From: Flavobacterium amniphilum
GTDB taxonomy: Bacteria > Bacteroidota > Bacteroidia > Flavobacteriales > Flavobacteriaceae
Length of the DNA: 64,000 bases
NCBI RefSeq assembly: GCF_023634845.1
Contig: NZ_JAMLJL010000001.1
Coordinates: 248,001 to 312,000, forward strand
Reading direction: 5' to 3'
Below are positions 55,601 through 64,000 of this stretch, in pieces (within the stretch, counting starts at the first letter, position 1; each line of letters begins with the position of its first letter). The notes under the pieces were generated by a model. It had not been told where the DNA came from. It ran no database searches and saw only the letters and a program-made list of their open reading frames with translations. The translations under genes and the position numbers were made by a program.

Positions 55601-58600
55601 CTTACACTTTCCAAGTTACAGATGGAAGAAATTGTTCTTACCAAGAATCTTTCACAATCAATCCATTAGCTGCTTTAACAGTTAGTGCGGTTGTGAATAA
55701 TAATATTCAATGTGTGGGCAGTGCAACAGGATCAATCAGATTTACTGTTTCAGGATTTAGCCCAACTTATAATTATACGATTACTCCGAATGGTTTCCCT
55801 GGTGATTCAGGAACTAACGTGGGTACACCATCAGTTACTGTAAATAACTTACCTGCAGGTACATATACAATCAACATTGTAAATCCTACGACCGCTTGTA
55901 CAGCAACTACTTCGGTAACAATAAGTGCACCTTCTACTCCACTGACTGCTACTTTAACAACTTCACCTGTTACATGTGCTGCTAACGGTTCGGTTACGGT
56001 TAACGCATCTGGCGGTTGGGGTGGTTACACTTATGCTATTTCACCGGTTGCAGGTACACAGTCTGGTAACACGTTCTCAAATGTACCAGCCGGATCATAT
56101 AATATTACAATTGTAGATGCAAACGGATGTTCTATCACAAGACCATTTACGCTTGCTGCTCCAATTCAACCAACGTTGACATTAAATGCAACATCCGACT
56201 TCTGTTATGATACAACTAATGGCGCTACACTTGTAGTTACAGCTGCAAGCGGAGTTGCACCTTATGAGTTCAGTATCAATGGTGGAGCTTATGCACCAAG
56301 TAACACGCCGGTTAATGGTCATACATTCCCGAACTTAGCTCCGGGAACATACACAATCAGTGTAAGAGACGCATTCGGATGTACAAATGCTGTCCCTTTC
56401 ACACAAACGATTAATCCACAGTTAACTTTAAATACAGTATTAACTAAAGATTTTGACTGTACGGCTTCTCCAAATGGAGTTATTACCGGTACTATCAGCG
56501 GTGGATATCCAGGTTATACTTATCAGGTGAATTATAATGGTGGTGGATTTGGTGCTCCGATTGCTGTAGCAGGTTCTACATTTAATCATACAGTGTTGAC
56601 AGCAAATCCTGGTACATATGTATTCTTGGTTACGGATGTAAGAGGATGTACGGTTCAATCAGGAACTATTACTGTTCCACCTTTGGTTCCGGTTACAGTG
56701 ACTTCTACACAAGTTAATGTATTGTGTTTCGGTGATGCTACCGGTTCAGTTACATTTACACCTGGTGGTGGTGTTGGTCCTTACCAAATTAATTTCAATG
56801 GAGGTGGTTTCACTTCTAACTTTACATATTCAAATTTACCTGCAGGAACTTATACATATATTGTTAGAGATACAAAAATGTGTACGGTTTCAGGTTCAAT
56901 ATCAATAACACAAAATCCTCAAATTACTTTCACAACCAGTGTAGTTCCTATTCAGTGTACTGCCGGAGGTACTGTTTTAGGTCAGATTTGTGTTCAAAGT
57001 GTGGCTGGAGGAGTTGCTCCTTACGTATATACTTTGATTGATTTATCAAATGGAAATCCTCCACAGGTATTTAATGCTGCAACAGCTGGTATTAATCACT
57101 GTTTTACTAACTTAGATTTCGGTTTCTATGACTTAAGCGTTACTGATGCTAATGGTTGTAAAATCACTAATAGCAATATTGCAATTGCTTCACCTGTATC
57201 TGGTTTAGATATTACTGCAACAGTTTTACCTCCGGGTGACTGTTTATCTGGTGCAACAGTTGTTGTAGATGCTGTTTCGACATTTGGGTCAAGCGGTCCT
57301 TACTACTTCTCATTGTATCCAACTTCAACTCTTCCTCCGGCTGGTGCTGGATGGCAACCGGAAATGCCTGCTGGTTCAGGAACATCAACCTTTACAGGCT
57401 TACTAACTGGTGTTACTTATTCGTTTGTTGTTTGGGATCAAGCAACTAACTGTTATTACTATGCACAGGCTGATACTAGTACTGCTTCTAACTCGACAAT
57501 GACAACATCAATTAATGTTGTGAATAACGTGACGTGTAGAGGAAGTGCTGATGCAAATGTTAGTTTGACAATCAATAATTATAGCGGAACTTCGGTTTTG
57601 TGGACTGTTTATAATTCTGCGACATTAGCACCTGTTGTTGGACCAACTAACGTTGCTGGTTTACCGGGTGGACCATTTACTATTAATAATATTGGTCCAT
57701 TGGCTCCAGGTTCATACTTTGTTTTATTAACTGAAACAAGTGGTGTTCATAATGGATGTTCAGTTTCAACTCCTGTATTTAACGTTGTTGAATCTTTAAC
57801 ACCATTAACAATTACTGCCAGTTCAATTAAAAATGACAATTGTAATCTTAATGCAGGTGTTATCACTGCTACTGGTCAAGGCGGAACATCCCCATATACA
57901 TACAGTATTGATGGTGTTACTTATGGAGCTTCAAATACATTTAATGTTGAATCTGGAACATACACAGTATATGTAAGAGATGCTAACGGATGTATCGTAA
58001 GTACATCAGTAACAGTTAACCTTGATGCTACTCCTGATATCGATGTGACATTAATTAACGCTTGTGCGGCTCAAGGTAACTTCTCGCTTAACGTAACATT
58101 GAATACAGTAGGTGTCGCTCCTTATTCATTAAGTCTTGATGGTGGTGCTTTCCAAACAGTTACTTTCCCTCACATGATTACAGGATTGTCTTCTGGTGCC
58201 CACACTGTTCAGGTTCGTGATGTAAATGGTTGTGGTGAAACAGTAAATATTACTATTTTAACTCCACTTTCAGGAGCAAGTGCTACTACAGCTTTACCAA
58301 CTTGTGCTAATAATGACGGTGTTATCGTTGTAACACCTAGTGGAGGTTCTGGTACTTATACGTATTCAATTTCTCCTGTTGCCGGAACTATTTCAGGTAC
58401 TAATCCTGCTACTATTTCAGGTTTACCGGCAGGAACTTATACAGTTACCATTACAGATGCCACTACATTGTGTACATTCAATATTCCGGTAACTTTAGGA
58501 GCTCCAACTCCTGTAACTTTTACCGCTTCATCAACAATGGTGAGCTGTAATGGTGGTTCAGACGGAACAATTACTGTTACATTAAATGCAGGTAATAACA

Positions 58601-61600
58601 ATCCTGTATATACATATCAAATCTTGGCACCAATTGTTGTAGCACCTCAAACTTCTAACGTGTTTACCGGTTTACCGGTTGGTACATATACTGTTCAGGT
58701 AAATTCAGGTAGAGGATGTTCAGCTCAACAAAATTTTGTAGTTAATGAACCGACTGTTGTTACAGCAACGGCATCAGCAACGGCATTTACGTGTGCTCCT
58801 GATAATTCAGAAAATACATCAACAATTACTGTAGTTGGCGGTGGAGGTACTACTCCATATACTTACAGTATTGATGGTACAAATTATTTCACAGGAAATA
58901 CTTTCCAAATTGTGAATACAAACGTAAACCAAACATTTACGGTTTATGTGAAAGACAATAATGGTTGTATCGGAACGAACACGGTAACAATTAACCGTTT
59001 ACCTAGATTGGTTTCTGCTACAATCAACCAAGTAACTGCAATTACATGTACTAACCCTGAAGTGGTGAATGTTACTGTATCGGGCGGTTCTGGAACTTTC
59101 ACTTATCAATTAATGCCTTCAGGAACTCCACAAGCTTCTAATGTATTCAACTTACCGGCTCCTGGTACATATACTATACATGTAGTTGATGTTACAACCG
59201 GATGTTCTATTGATGCTACATATACAGTTAATCCTTTCAACAACCTTGATGTTACAGGAACATTAGTTAATGGAGTATCTTGTTTAGGAGGAACTAATGG
59301 ATCAATTTCAATTAATGTGACTGGATATACAGGTGCTTACAACTATACAGTATTTGATGCAAGCAATAACCCTGTTGCCGGTGGTGCTGGTAACACTTCT
59401 ACTAATCCATTCACAATTCCAACAGGTTTACCTGCCGGAAATTATACAGTACAAATTACTGAAGTTGCTTCGCCTTTCTGTCAGGATACTACAGGTGTAA
59501 TCAGTGTAACAACGCCTGCAACTGCTGTTGGTATCAACTTAGTATCAAATATCAATGCGAACTGTACAGCGAATGCACAGGTTACTGTAATCGGTACAGG
59601 CGGTACACCAGGTTATACCTATGCATTCATGCAAAATGGTGTTGCTCCAATTCCTGCTAATTTCACAGCTTCAAATACAGCTTCATTGAACCCAGCAACT
59701 AATACACAATGGGATGTTTGGGTACAGGATGCTAACGGATGTAGAGCGATGTTAGATGTTACTATTGCTACTGATCCAATGCCAACAGTTAATGCACCGA
59801 CTTTAGCTGCTGACCAATGTACTTCTACAGGTGCTACTTATACTTTCACGGTTACAGGTACTGGTGTTGCTCCATTGACTTATAGTATTGGTGGTGCTTT
59901 CCAAAGCAGTCCTACATTTACTGTAGTTGCTTCTGCGACTCCGTATACTGTTACAGTGAGAGATGCTAACGGATGTACGGCTACTGATACAATCACTATT
60001 TACCCTGCTCTTGGTGTAACGACTTCAATTACAGCGTTACCAACATGTGCAAATAATGATGGTACAATTACAATCAATGCAAGTGGAGGTTCAGGTACTT
60101 ATACTTATAGTATCGCTCCTGTTGCCGGTATAATTGCTGGTAATGTAATTTCTGGATTACCTGCTGGTACATACACAATTACAGTTACGGATGCAACTAC
60201 TTTATGTACAACAAATGCAACGGTTACTTTAGGGGTACCAACTCCGGTAACGTTCACATTGGCTAGTACTCCGGTTAGTTGTTTCGGTGGAAATAATGGT
60301 ACAATTACAGTAACATTAAACGCTGGAAATGATAACCCAGTTTATACTTACGCGATTATCGCTGGACCTGTTACTTTCCCTGCACAAAACAGTAACGTAT
60401 TTACTGGTCTTGTTACAGGTAACTACACTGTTCAGGTTAATTCTGGAAGAGGATGTATTGCTACATTGAATGTAACGGTTAACGAACCGGCAGCTGTAAA
60501 TGTACCAGCTCCTATTGTTGTTAATTTCAATTGTAATGCGAACACTAATAATGTCAATTTTGCTACTATCACTGTTAATGGTGTAACGGGCGGTACTGGA
60601 GTTTATAATATTTATGAATTCCTTCAAGGTGCTACAGTTCTTCAGAGTGGAGCAAGCAATGTTTATAATGTTACGAATTTAGCTGGTGGAGCATACACAG
60701 TTAATGTTTATGATACTAATGGATGTTTGGGAACGGCAACTGTAAATGTAATCCCTTATGTTTCGATTTCAGAACCTAACATCACAGTTGTAACTCCTAT
60801 TACTTGTACAAATCCTGAAACGATTCAGGTTGGTGTAACAACTACTGGAGGTACACCATCAAGTTTAATTTATACAATTGATTCAATACCTGCAGGATTT
60901 ACTCAAACAAATACAACAGGATTGTTTACTGGATTAACGATAGGTGATTATATGATTACTGTGACTAATCCTGATACAAATTGTAGTTCACAAAAAATCC
61001 ATTATGTTTTTGATCCTAACAGTTTTGATATTCAGGCTAATGTGACCAGTCATATTACTTGTTTTGGTGGAAATAACGGTTCAGTTATTGTTCAGTTTGT
61101 GGATAACAATTTAGTTCCTACAAATGATGCTGGAGCATTTAATTATGTTTTGGTTAATAATACAACAGCTGTGTCTACACCTGGAACTTCTCCAAGTGCC
61201 GGTCCACTTGTAATTAACAATTTGACTGCCGGAACTTACACTTTAACGGCTACATTAATTAATTCTCCATACTGCCCAGCTACTATTTCATTTACAGTTG
61301 ATCAGCCTTCTGCAGCTCTTGATTTAAATTTAAGTTCTGCCCCGATTACTTGTGTTGCTGGTAACAATGACGGATCAATTACAGCTATAGCAACTGGTGG
61401 ATGGAATGGACAATATGAATATCAATTACAGTTAGGTGCGACTGTAGTTGTTCCTTATGGTATAAACTCAGTTTTCAATAATTTGACACAAGGTACTTAT
61501 ACAGTATATGTACGTGATGTAAGAGGATGTGTTTATAGTGAAAATGTTATTTTGACTAATCCAACACCAATCACAGCTAATGCTATTGCAACGCAAACTG

Positions 61601-63675
61601 TTAACTGTTTCGGTGATCAGAATATGTCGATCACGGTTACTGGTGCAATAGGTGGCCAGGGATCAAATTATACTTATACATTGAATACATTGACTCCTGT
61701 TGTTGCTTCTTCAGGGCCACAAGCATCTAATGTATTTAATAATTTAGGTGCCGGTACTTATGAAGTTATCATCCATGACGGATGGAGTTGTGCTTCTAAT
61801 CCTATTCCTGTGACTATTTTGCCAAGAACACAAGTTCAGGCGACAGTTGCAATGGTGGCAAATTCACAGCAATGTGCTGATAGTTCAGCTTCGTTGACAA
61901 TAACAGCAACTGGCGGTGTGGCTCCATATAGTTATAGTACATCGGCTTCTGGACCATTTGCCGGATCTTTCAATCCTTCTATTACATTGACTAATGTATC
62001 GGTTGGAACATACAGTTATTATGTTCAGGATGCTAACGGATGTATCAGTTTTGTTTCGAATGAAGTTAAAATCGATCAATTACAACCGTTAACGCTTAAT
62101 GTTCTTTCTTCTACAGATTCAGTTATTAACTGTTTTGGTGGTAATGATGCAAGCATCCATGTAATGGCATCTGGTGGTATTGGTGGATATCAGTATACAT
62201 TAACTGGTCCTGGCGGACCGGTTGGACCACAGACAAACGGTGATTTCCCTAACTTGACTGCGGGTAATTATGTTGTAAGTGTTACTAGTGGTAACTGTAC
62301 TCCTGTAACTGTTAATATTACTGTCACTGAGCCTTCACAGCCATTCAACGTAGTGTTTACTCCTAGTGATGCTAGATGTTTCGGAGAGCCAACAGGTACT
62401 ATTACTATGGTCTTCTCTGGTTACAGAGGAACAGTCCAATTCAATATCCGTCAACAAGGAACAACAGATCCAGTTGAAACATTTACTGTGACTAACCCTG
62501 CTCAGCCATATGTAATCACTGGTTTATATGGAGGTGTTACTTATGTGGTGAATGTTATTGATCAGGATTTTGGATGTAACGTTCAAGCTATAATCACAGT
62601 TAATCAACCATTGGCTTCATTAAATGTTAATGTAACTAATTATATGGATGAGGAATGTGCTGAACAGAATCTTGGAAGTATTGATGTTTCAATGATTGGT
62701 GGTACTGCTCCTTATGCTGTACATTATGAAGTTGTTTACCCTGGTACAACAACACCGGTAATCGGATCAACAGTTAACTTACCTTTAGGAACTACTACTT
62801 ACCAATTTACTGGTCTTAATGGTGGTGTTTACACAGTGTATGTTGTTGATGCTAACGGATGTGCCACTAATATCGATCAAATAATCGGTAGCGGTGATAA
62901 CTTTAATCCTGATGTATTGGTTGAAGCGATGTGTTATGATGTTGTTGGTGATCCTGATGGATTGTCAGGTGTAAAAATAACAGTAGTTAATACACTTGAT
63001 CCAAATGGTAACTTCGGTGCTGGTTATACGTTTACTCTTGGAGCTTATCCTCCTCAAACAAGTCCGGTATTCGAATCGACTAATCCGTTTTACGGTGCGG
63101 CTTTACTAGCTGGTGGGACATTCCAAATCAATGTTTTAGGTCCTAACGGTTGTTCGAAAGACACACGTAATTTTACAATTAATCCAGTTATTCCGGTGAG
63201 CGTTACTTTAGTACCTTCACCTACAACTATCAATACAGCAATTGCAACAGCATCAGGCGGAAGTGGAGGATATACTTATACATTCTCTGGTGTAAGTGGT
63301 GATCAAACATCTCCGGGTACATTTGTTTACCTTGAATCTGGTGTGTTGACAGTAGTTGCGACTGACAGTTCTGGATGTAGTGCAACAGCATCTTTACCGG
63401 TAACTTTCATACCATTGTGTATTCCTGATGTGTTTACACCGGATGGAAACGGTAACAATGATACTTGGACTCCTGGTTGTTCAGAGATCTATCCAAACCT
63501 AAAAACTAGAATCTACGATCGTTATGGACGTCAGATTGCTGAGTTGAAAGTTGGTCAGACTTGGGACGGTACATATGAAGGAAATGAATTGCCTTCAGGT
63601 GATTACTGGTACGTGATTAAGATTAATGGTAATGATGATAAAGAGTACGTTGGTCACTTTACATTGTATAGATAA
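49639..63675 (+). CDS. sprB: SprB: giant cell-surface adhesin of gliding motility
   Basis: A 4678-residue secreted adhesin. Layout: signal peptide (cut after VVAQ, residue 22); N-terminal beta-rich domain; DUF11-like domain (about 358-500); Ig/PKD-like part (about 530-600); many SprB-type repeats of about 80 residues, most with GTYT and RDANGC-like strands (about 720-4500); a jelly-roll insert with WGAxNL-like features (about 1205-1404); and a gliding motility C-terminal domain (IPDVFTPDGNGNNDTW, about 4592-4678) that directs export by type IX secretion. SprB moves along the cell surface in gliding. The F. johnsoniae protein is longer (about 6500 aa). Confidence 0.93.
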   Translation: MKLKIYSLLTVLLLFCSSVVAQNLKPFTPRFDQDLKGDILLIGNNTINRTTSSNGPNVAYNGTGQNGSATMAYIDIDSDASTFSSSSADLTIPPTSASCYRIRYAGLYWAGILQSNTRTGIDQVKLKLPGSSTYTNITGTIVHDDPSAPIGTDQNKVYACYYDITSLVTGLANPQGTYTVANVMSSTGSNGGTGLSAGWSIFIVYEDPLLPAKSIVSFDGFSGIGGATTLDIPITGFRTIPAGPVRAKFAFSCLEGDYDITGDYLRINGNTISTVAGTRPRTTTNFFNSTITDVNGIAASRNPASDNTLGFDAGIVTNFNPGNSVLGNNATSATIRLGSTQDVYFYFFNAFAVDIIEPQIVLTKTVEDSAGNPIPDGSAVNLGQYLTYVIGFQNIGNDDATNVTIRDVLPVNIIYNHPTDLILPPGVTVASYNAGTREIRFNVDPTIVNVGDPRSVIRIRVRVVENCYELVDACENRIINQAFASYQGVINTTPVTDDPSLSTFTACNLGTPSPTNFIGNIDDCVFSQNVILCGNSVQLTAPNGYTTYTWSGPGPVSPPGGQTVTVTQPGTYTVLCNAPDPCIDIPITFNVITFGTGVTNPVIPYADEIVICPNDGVQLPYIYLCGATDTQTITTNIADATSIEWYQLTSPCNSGLPVTCANTNPACNSSWTSIFTGPSYTVTAAGQYKIIIRYPGNCTSVFYFNVSQNLLNPQVVATDIICTTPGCITVNNVPSSGYEFSLSTPAGAATGVWQASNVFCNITVAGNYTVFIRQTGFTNGCLFSVPNIQVRQRNFTVTANVTQPLCFGDRGSITLGINDVNPQYYFELHSGASPAGPLVASAGPQASNTYTFPNLTPGQTYTWVVRTDNGCTQNATFTINNPTQLVATSALTRPLSCNPGEITINVTGGTPPYAYYVNTTPPAGAFQTTNTVTVSTPGTYTTTVVDANNCQAVTTIVVNQVQPPVYTVASTNILCNGANNGTITFNVTNANGNALQYSINNGTTWSNSNVFTGLGVGTYTAVVQYTTGTAVCTTTPQTVTISEPANPLIASGGVAAVACDTNGGNGIVRITNVQGGTPYPAPNLYQYNFGSGYQNSNQANLPPGTYTISVRDANLCEYFMTVTLDPIPAAPTITVSNPSYNCDGTSTSTVTVNNAGSSYTYTYSINPPLVPPHDPNSNVFTNVPCGNPTVTVNYTLVSPPTFSNLLREDFGQGDDTTSPGINTNYCFERQINSAASWCRGSAQINDGDYSVTKRILFPFGAWHNYADHTSNGANPNGRFLAINIGGVAGVGGILYTKPINDIIPNQDIRVSLWAGNLLRIDPSNTQSPPNLTIQLVRNLGLPTETIIATANTGDIPKSNTWLNYNVSLNPGANTSLSFVIRSNIAVTSGNDVVIDDIEVYQLPVACLTTRTFPLNLPCNQAFSAQIVGHRDVSCAGLNDGTITIAAQNYGSVGYQYSMDNGVTWSTAQLTSPITVNVPAGYPGHVLVRYASVPPVASCSFTLPQVISTPAPLVASATAGPATCSSNAIVTATAVGGTPAYSYQLSGTTALGAPYTVAYQSSGTFTNVPPGTYTVTVRDANGCTDPTDSTLTITAPASPTLTLNATSDFCYDGTNAATLIVTAANGVAPYEFSINGGAFVPSNTPTNQHTFNGLTPGTYTIAVRDAYGCTNAAAFTQTINPQLTINAVLTKDFDCTASPNGTISVTTAGGYPGYTYQVNYNGGGYVAIAPAPAGNPFTYSVPVANPGTYQFQVTDTRGCIASSGVITIPARVNPTATHTVTNVTCNGLSNGSVTITPSSGTAPYQISFNGSPFTATTTYSGLAAGTYNYIVRDAKQCTFNGSVTITQPTAITVSATLTTQYTCTSNGVITVTASGGTGVLSYSINGVTFQASNLFSVSSAGTYTITVRDANGCTATTTVTVTALTPPTDITFSATPVTCTSGNTSNVTLTVTGGATPMTFQIIAPFVGGIQASNLPPNRHVYNNLAPGTYTFQVTDGRNCSYQESFTINPLAALTVSAVVNNNIQCVGSATGSIRFTVSGFSPTYNYTITPNGFPGDSGTNVGTPSVTVNNLPAGTYTINIVNPTTACTATTSVTISAPSTPLTATLTTSPVTCAANGSVTVNASGGWGGYTYAISPVAGTQSGNTFSNVPAGSYNITIVDANGCSITRPFTLAAPIQPTLTLNATSDFCYDTTNGATLVVTAASGVAPYEFSINGGAYAPSNTPVNGHTFPNLAPGTYTISVRDAFGCTNAVPFTQTINPQLTLNTVLTKDFDCTASPNGVITGTISGGYPGYTYQVNYNGGGFGAPIAVAGSTFNHTVLTANPGTYVFLVTDVRGCTVQSGTITVPPLVPVTVTSTQVNVLCFGDATGSVTFTPGGGVGPYQINFNGGGFTSNFTYSNLPAGTYTYIVRDTKMCTVSGSISITQNPQITFTTSVVPIQCTAGGTVLGQICVQSVAGGVAPYVYTLIDLSNGNPPQVFNAATAGINHCFTNLDFGFYDLSVTDANGCKITNSNIAIASPVSGLDITATVLPPGDCLSGATVVVDAVSTFGSSGPYYFSLYPTSTLPPAGAGWQPEMPAGSGTSTFTGLLTGVTYSFVVWDQATNCYYYAQADTSTASNSTMTTSINVVNNVTCRGSADANVSLTINNYSGTSVLWTVYNSATLAPVVGPTNVAGLPGGPFTINNIGPLAPGSYFVLLTETSGVHNGCSVSTPVFNVVESLTPLTITASSIKNDNCNLNAGVITATGQGGTSPYTYSIDGVTYGASNTFNVESGTYTVYVRDANGCIVSTSVTVNLDATPDIDVTLINACAAQGNFSLNVTLNTVGVAPYSLSLDGGAFQTVTFPHMITGLSSGAHTVQVRDVNGCGETVNITILTPLSGASATTALPTCANNDGVIVVTPSGGSGTYTYSISPVAGTISGTNPATISGLPAGTYTVTITDATTLCTFNIPVTLGAPTPVTFTASSTMVSCNGGSDGTITVTLNAGNNNPVYTYQILAPIVVAPQTSNVFTGLPVGTYTVQVNSGRGCSAQQNFVVNEPTVVTATASATAFTCAPDNSENTSTITVVGGGGTTPYTYSIDGTNYFTGNTFQIVNTNVNQTFTVYVKDNNGCIGTNTVTINRLPRLVSATINQVTAITCTNPEVVNVTVSGGSGTFTYQLMPSGTPQASNVFNLPAPGTYTIHVVDVTTGCSIDATYTVNPFNNLDVTGTLVNGVSCLGGTNGSISINVTGYTGAYNYTVFDASNNPVAGGAGNTSTNPFTIPTGLPAGNYTVQITEVASPFCQDTTGVISVTTPATAVGINLVSNINANCTANAQVTVIGTGGTPGYTYAFMQNGVAPIPANFTASNTASLNPATNTQWDVWVQDANGCRAMLDVTIATDPMPTVNAPTLAADQCTSTGATYTFTVTGTGVAPLTYSIGGAFQSSPTFTVVASATPYTVTVRDANGCTATDTITIYPALGVTTSITALPTCANNDGTITINASGGSGTYTYSIAPVAGIIAGNVISGLPAGTYTITVTDATTLCTTNATVTLGVPTPVTFTLASTPVSCFGGNNGTITVTLNAGNDNPVYTYAIIAGPVTFPAQNSNVFTGLVTGNYTVQVNSGRGCIATLNVTVNEPAAVNVPAPIVVNFNCNANTNNVNFATITVNGVTGGTGVYNIYEFLQGATVLQSGASNVYNVTNLAGGAYTVNVYDTNGCLGTATVNVIPYVSISEPNITVVTPITCTNPETIQVGVTTTGGTPSSLIYTIDSIPAGFTQTNTTGLFTGLTIGDYMITVTNPDTNCSSQKIHYVFDPNSFDIQANVTSHITCFGGNNGSVIVQFVDNNLVPTNDAGAFNYVLVNNTTAVSTPGTSPSAGPLVINNLTAGTYTLTATLINSPYCPATISFTVDQPSAALDLNLSSAPITCVAGNNDGSITAIATGGWNGQYEYQLQLGATVVVPYGINSVFNNLTQGTYTVYVRDVRGCVYSENVILTNPTPITANAIATQTVNCFGDQNMSITVTGAIGGQGSNYTYTLNTLTPVVASSGPQASNVFNNLGAGTYEVIIHDGWSCASNPIPVTILPRTQVQATVAMVANSQQCADSSASLTITATGGVAPYSYSTSASGPFAGSFNPSITLTNVSVGTYSYYVQDANGCISFVSNEVKIDQLQPLTLNVLSSTDSVINCFGGNDASIHVMASGGIGGYQYTLTGPGGPVGPQTNGDFPNLTAGNYVVSVTSGNCTPVTVNITVTEPSQPFNVVFTPSDARCFGEPTGTITMVFSGYRGTVQFNIRQQGTTDPVETFTVTNPAQPYVITGLYGGVTYVVNVIDQDFGCNVQAIITVNQPLASLNVNVTNYMDEECAEQNLGSIDVSMIGGTAPYAVHYEVVYPGTTTPVIGSTVNLPLGTTTYQFTGLNGGVYTVYVVDANGCATNIDQIIGSGDNFNPDVLVEAMCYDVVGDPDGLSGVKITVVNTLDPNGNFGAGYTFTLGAYPPQTSPVFESTNPFYGAALLAGGTFQINVLGPNGCSKDTRNFTINPVIPVSVTLVPSPTTINTAIATASGGSGGYTYTFSGVSGDQTSPGTFVYLESGVLTVVATDSSGCSATASLPVTFIPLCIPDVFTPDGNGNNDTWTPGCSEIYPNLKTRIYDRYGRQIAELKVGQTWDGTYEGNELPSGDYWYVIKINGNDDKEYVGHFTLYR

Positions 63676-63716
63676 TATAACTCAGAGCTATGAACTTTAA
63701 ATTTAAAATACCCCAA

Positions 63717-64000
63717 ATGAAAAGACTCTTTATTGCAGTTGTAATGGCTTCATTTTCGAATGGATTTGCTCAAGAGTTAAATTTACCTGCGGCAACTCAA
63801 TATCTAGCAGATAATCCTTATGTGATATCTCCTACTTATGCCGGTATTGGTGACAATTTCAGAACAAGAGTAAATGGTTTCTTCCAATGGGTCGGAATCG
63901 ATGATGCACCGGCAAATCAGGCCTTATATGCAGATTTCAGGATTTTTGACCAATCTGGTGTCGGAATCAACTTGTATAACGATAGTAATGGTAACACGCA
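63717..64000 (+). CDS. sprF: SprF: PorP/SprF family type IX secretion protein (5' part)
   Basis: Partial gene cut by the right edge. The visible 94 codons give a signal peptide (MKRLFIAVVMASFSNGFAQ) followed by NLPAATQYLADNPYVISPTYAGIGDNFRTR and GVGINLYND, the start of the PorP/SprF barrel. In F. johnsoniae SprF is needed for secretion of SprB, which is the gene directly before it. An in-frame ATG at 63690 is also possible, but the signal peptide begins at the second Met. Confidence 0.9.
   Translation, partial: MKRLFIAVVMASFSNGFAQELNLPAATQYLADNPYVISPTYAGIGDNFRTRVNGFFQWVGIDDAPANQALYADFRIFDQSGVGINLYNDSNGNT

Noticed and set aside
60316-60627. Minus-strand frames inside sprB
   Set aside because: They follow from repeated GTYT/N-rich codons read backwards and have no conserved features.

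Overview
This window looks like chromosome from a Flavobacterium-type member of the Bacteroidota. The evidence is low GC content, promoters of the TAnnTTTG type, almost no Shine-Dalgarno sequences, an N-acyl-ornithine type arginine pathway, many secreted or lipoprotein genes, and at the right end a gliding-motility adhesin operon laid out like Flavobacterium johnsoniae sprC-sprD-sprB-sprF. No phage, insertion sequence, CRISPR array or rRNA is visible.

Left part (1-16.2 kb, mostly minus strand): the start of a membrane-anchored protein probably of the M23 peptidase type, tatA, an Lrp/AsnC regulator, then a compact eight-gene arginine operon on the minus strand (GNAT-argG-argC-argD-argF'-argB-argE'-argH). 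Upstream of that operon lie three near-identical 13-bp palindromes around a good promoter. The carbamoyltransferase has Val at the residue that separates acetyl- from succinyl-ornithine enzymes, so the pathway probably runs on succinylated intermediates. A Fic protein, the Tex RNA-binding protein, a DUF1294 membrane protein, a conserved protein with kinase-like motifs, a TRIC-type channel, a CDF metal exporter and rpiB follow.

Middle (16.2-17.0 kb): about 800 bp of AT-rich sequence without a gene, with DnaA-box-like 9-mers. Coding strand switches here: about 90% of coding length to the left is on minus and about 90% to the right is on plus. This is what a replication origin looks like. In support, about 18 kb to the right (34.35-34.5 kb) are three perfect copies of the parS sequence TGTTTCACGTGAAACA and one near-copy, with more degenerate copies around them.

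Right part (17-42.5 kb, mostly plus strand): rnr, two tandem DUF2807 genes, a LysE-type transporter, a stand-alone GldM C-terminal-like protein, tRNA-Cys, folB, glnS, a secreted AvrRpt2-like cysteine protease with a secreted partner, an SPFH/band-7 protein, a small outer-membrane barrel protein, gltX, a DUF4175 coiled-coil membrane protein, ybeY, mnmG, an SH3-like protein, a methyltransferase, an OmpH/Skp-like lipoprotein, a PIF1-type helicase, a DoxX protein and the clamp-loader delta' subunit.

Right end (42.8-64 kb): a six-gene motility operon. It has two secreted proteins, SprC (Ig-like domains plus gliding C-terminal domain), SprD (PorP/SprF-like barrel fused to a very long Ala/Lys/Glu coiled coil and a SPOR-like end), the giant adhesin SprB (4678 aa, many SprB repeats, type IX secretion C-terminus) and the start of SprF. 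The likely division of labour is that SprB is exported by the type IX secretion system with help from SprF and is moved along the cell surface during gliding.
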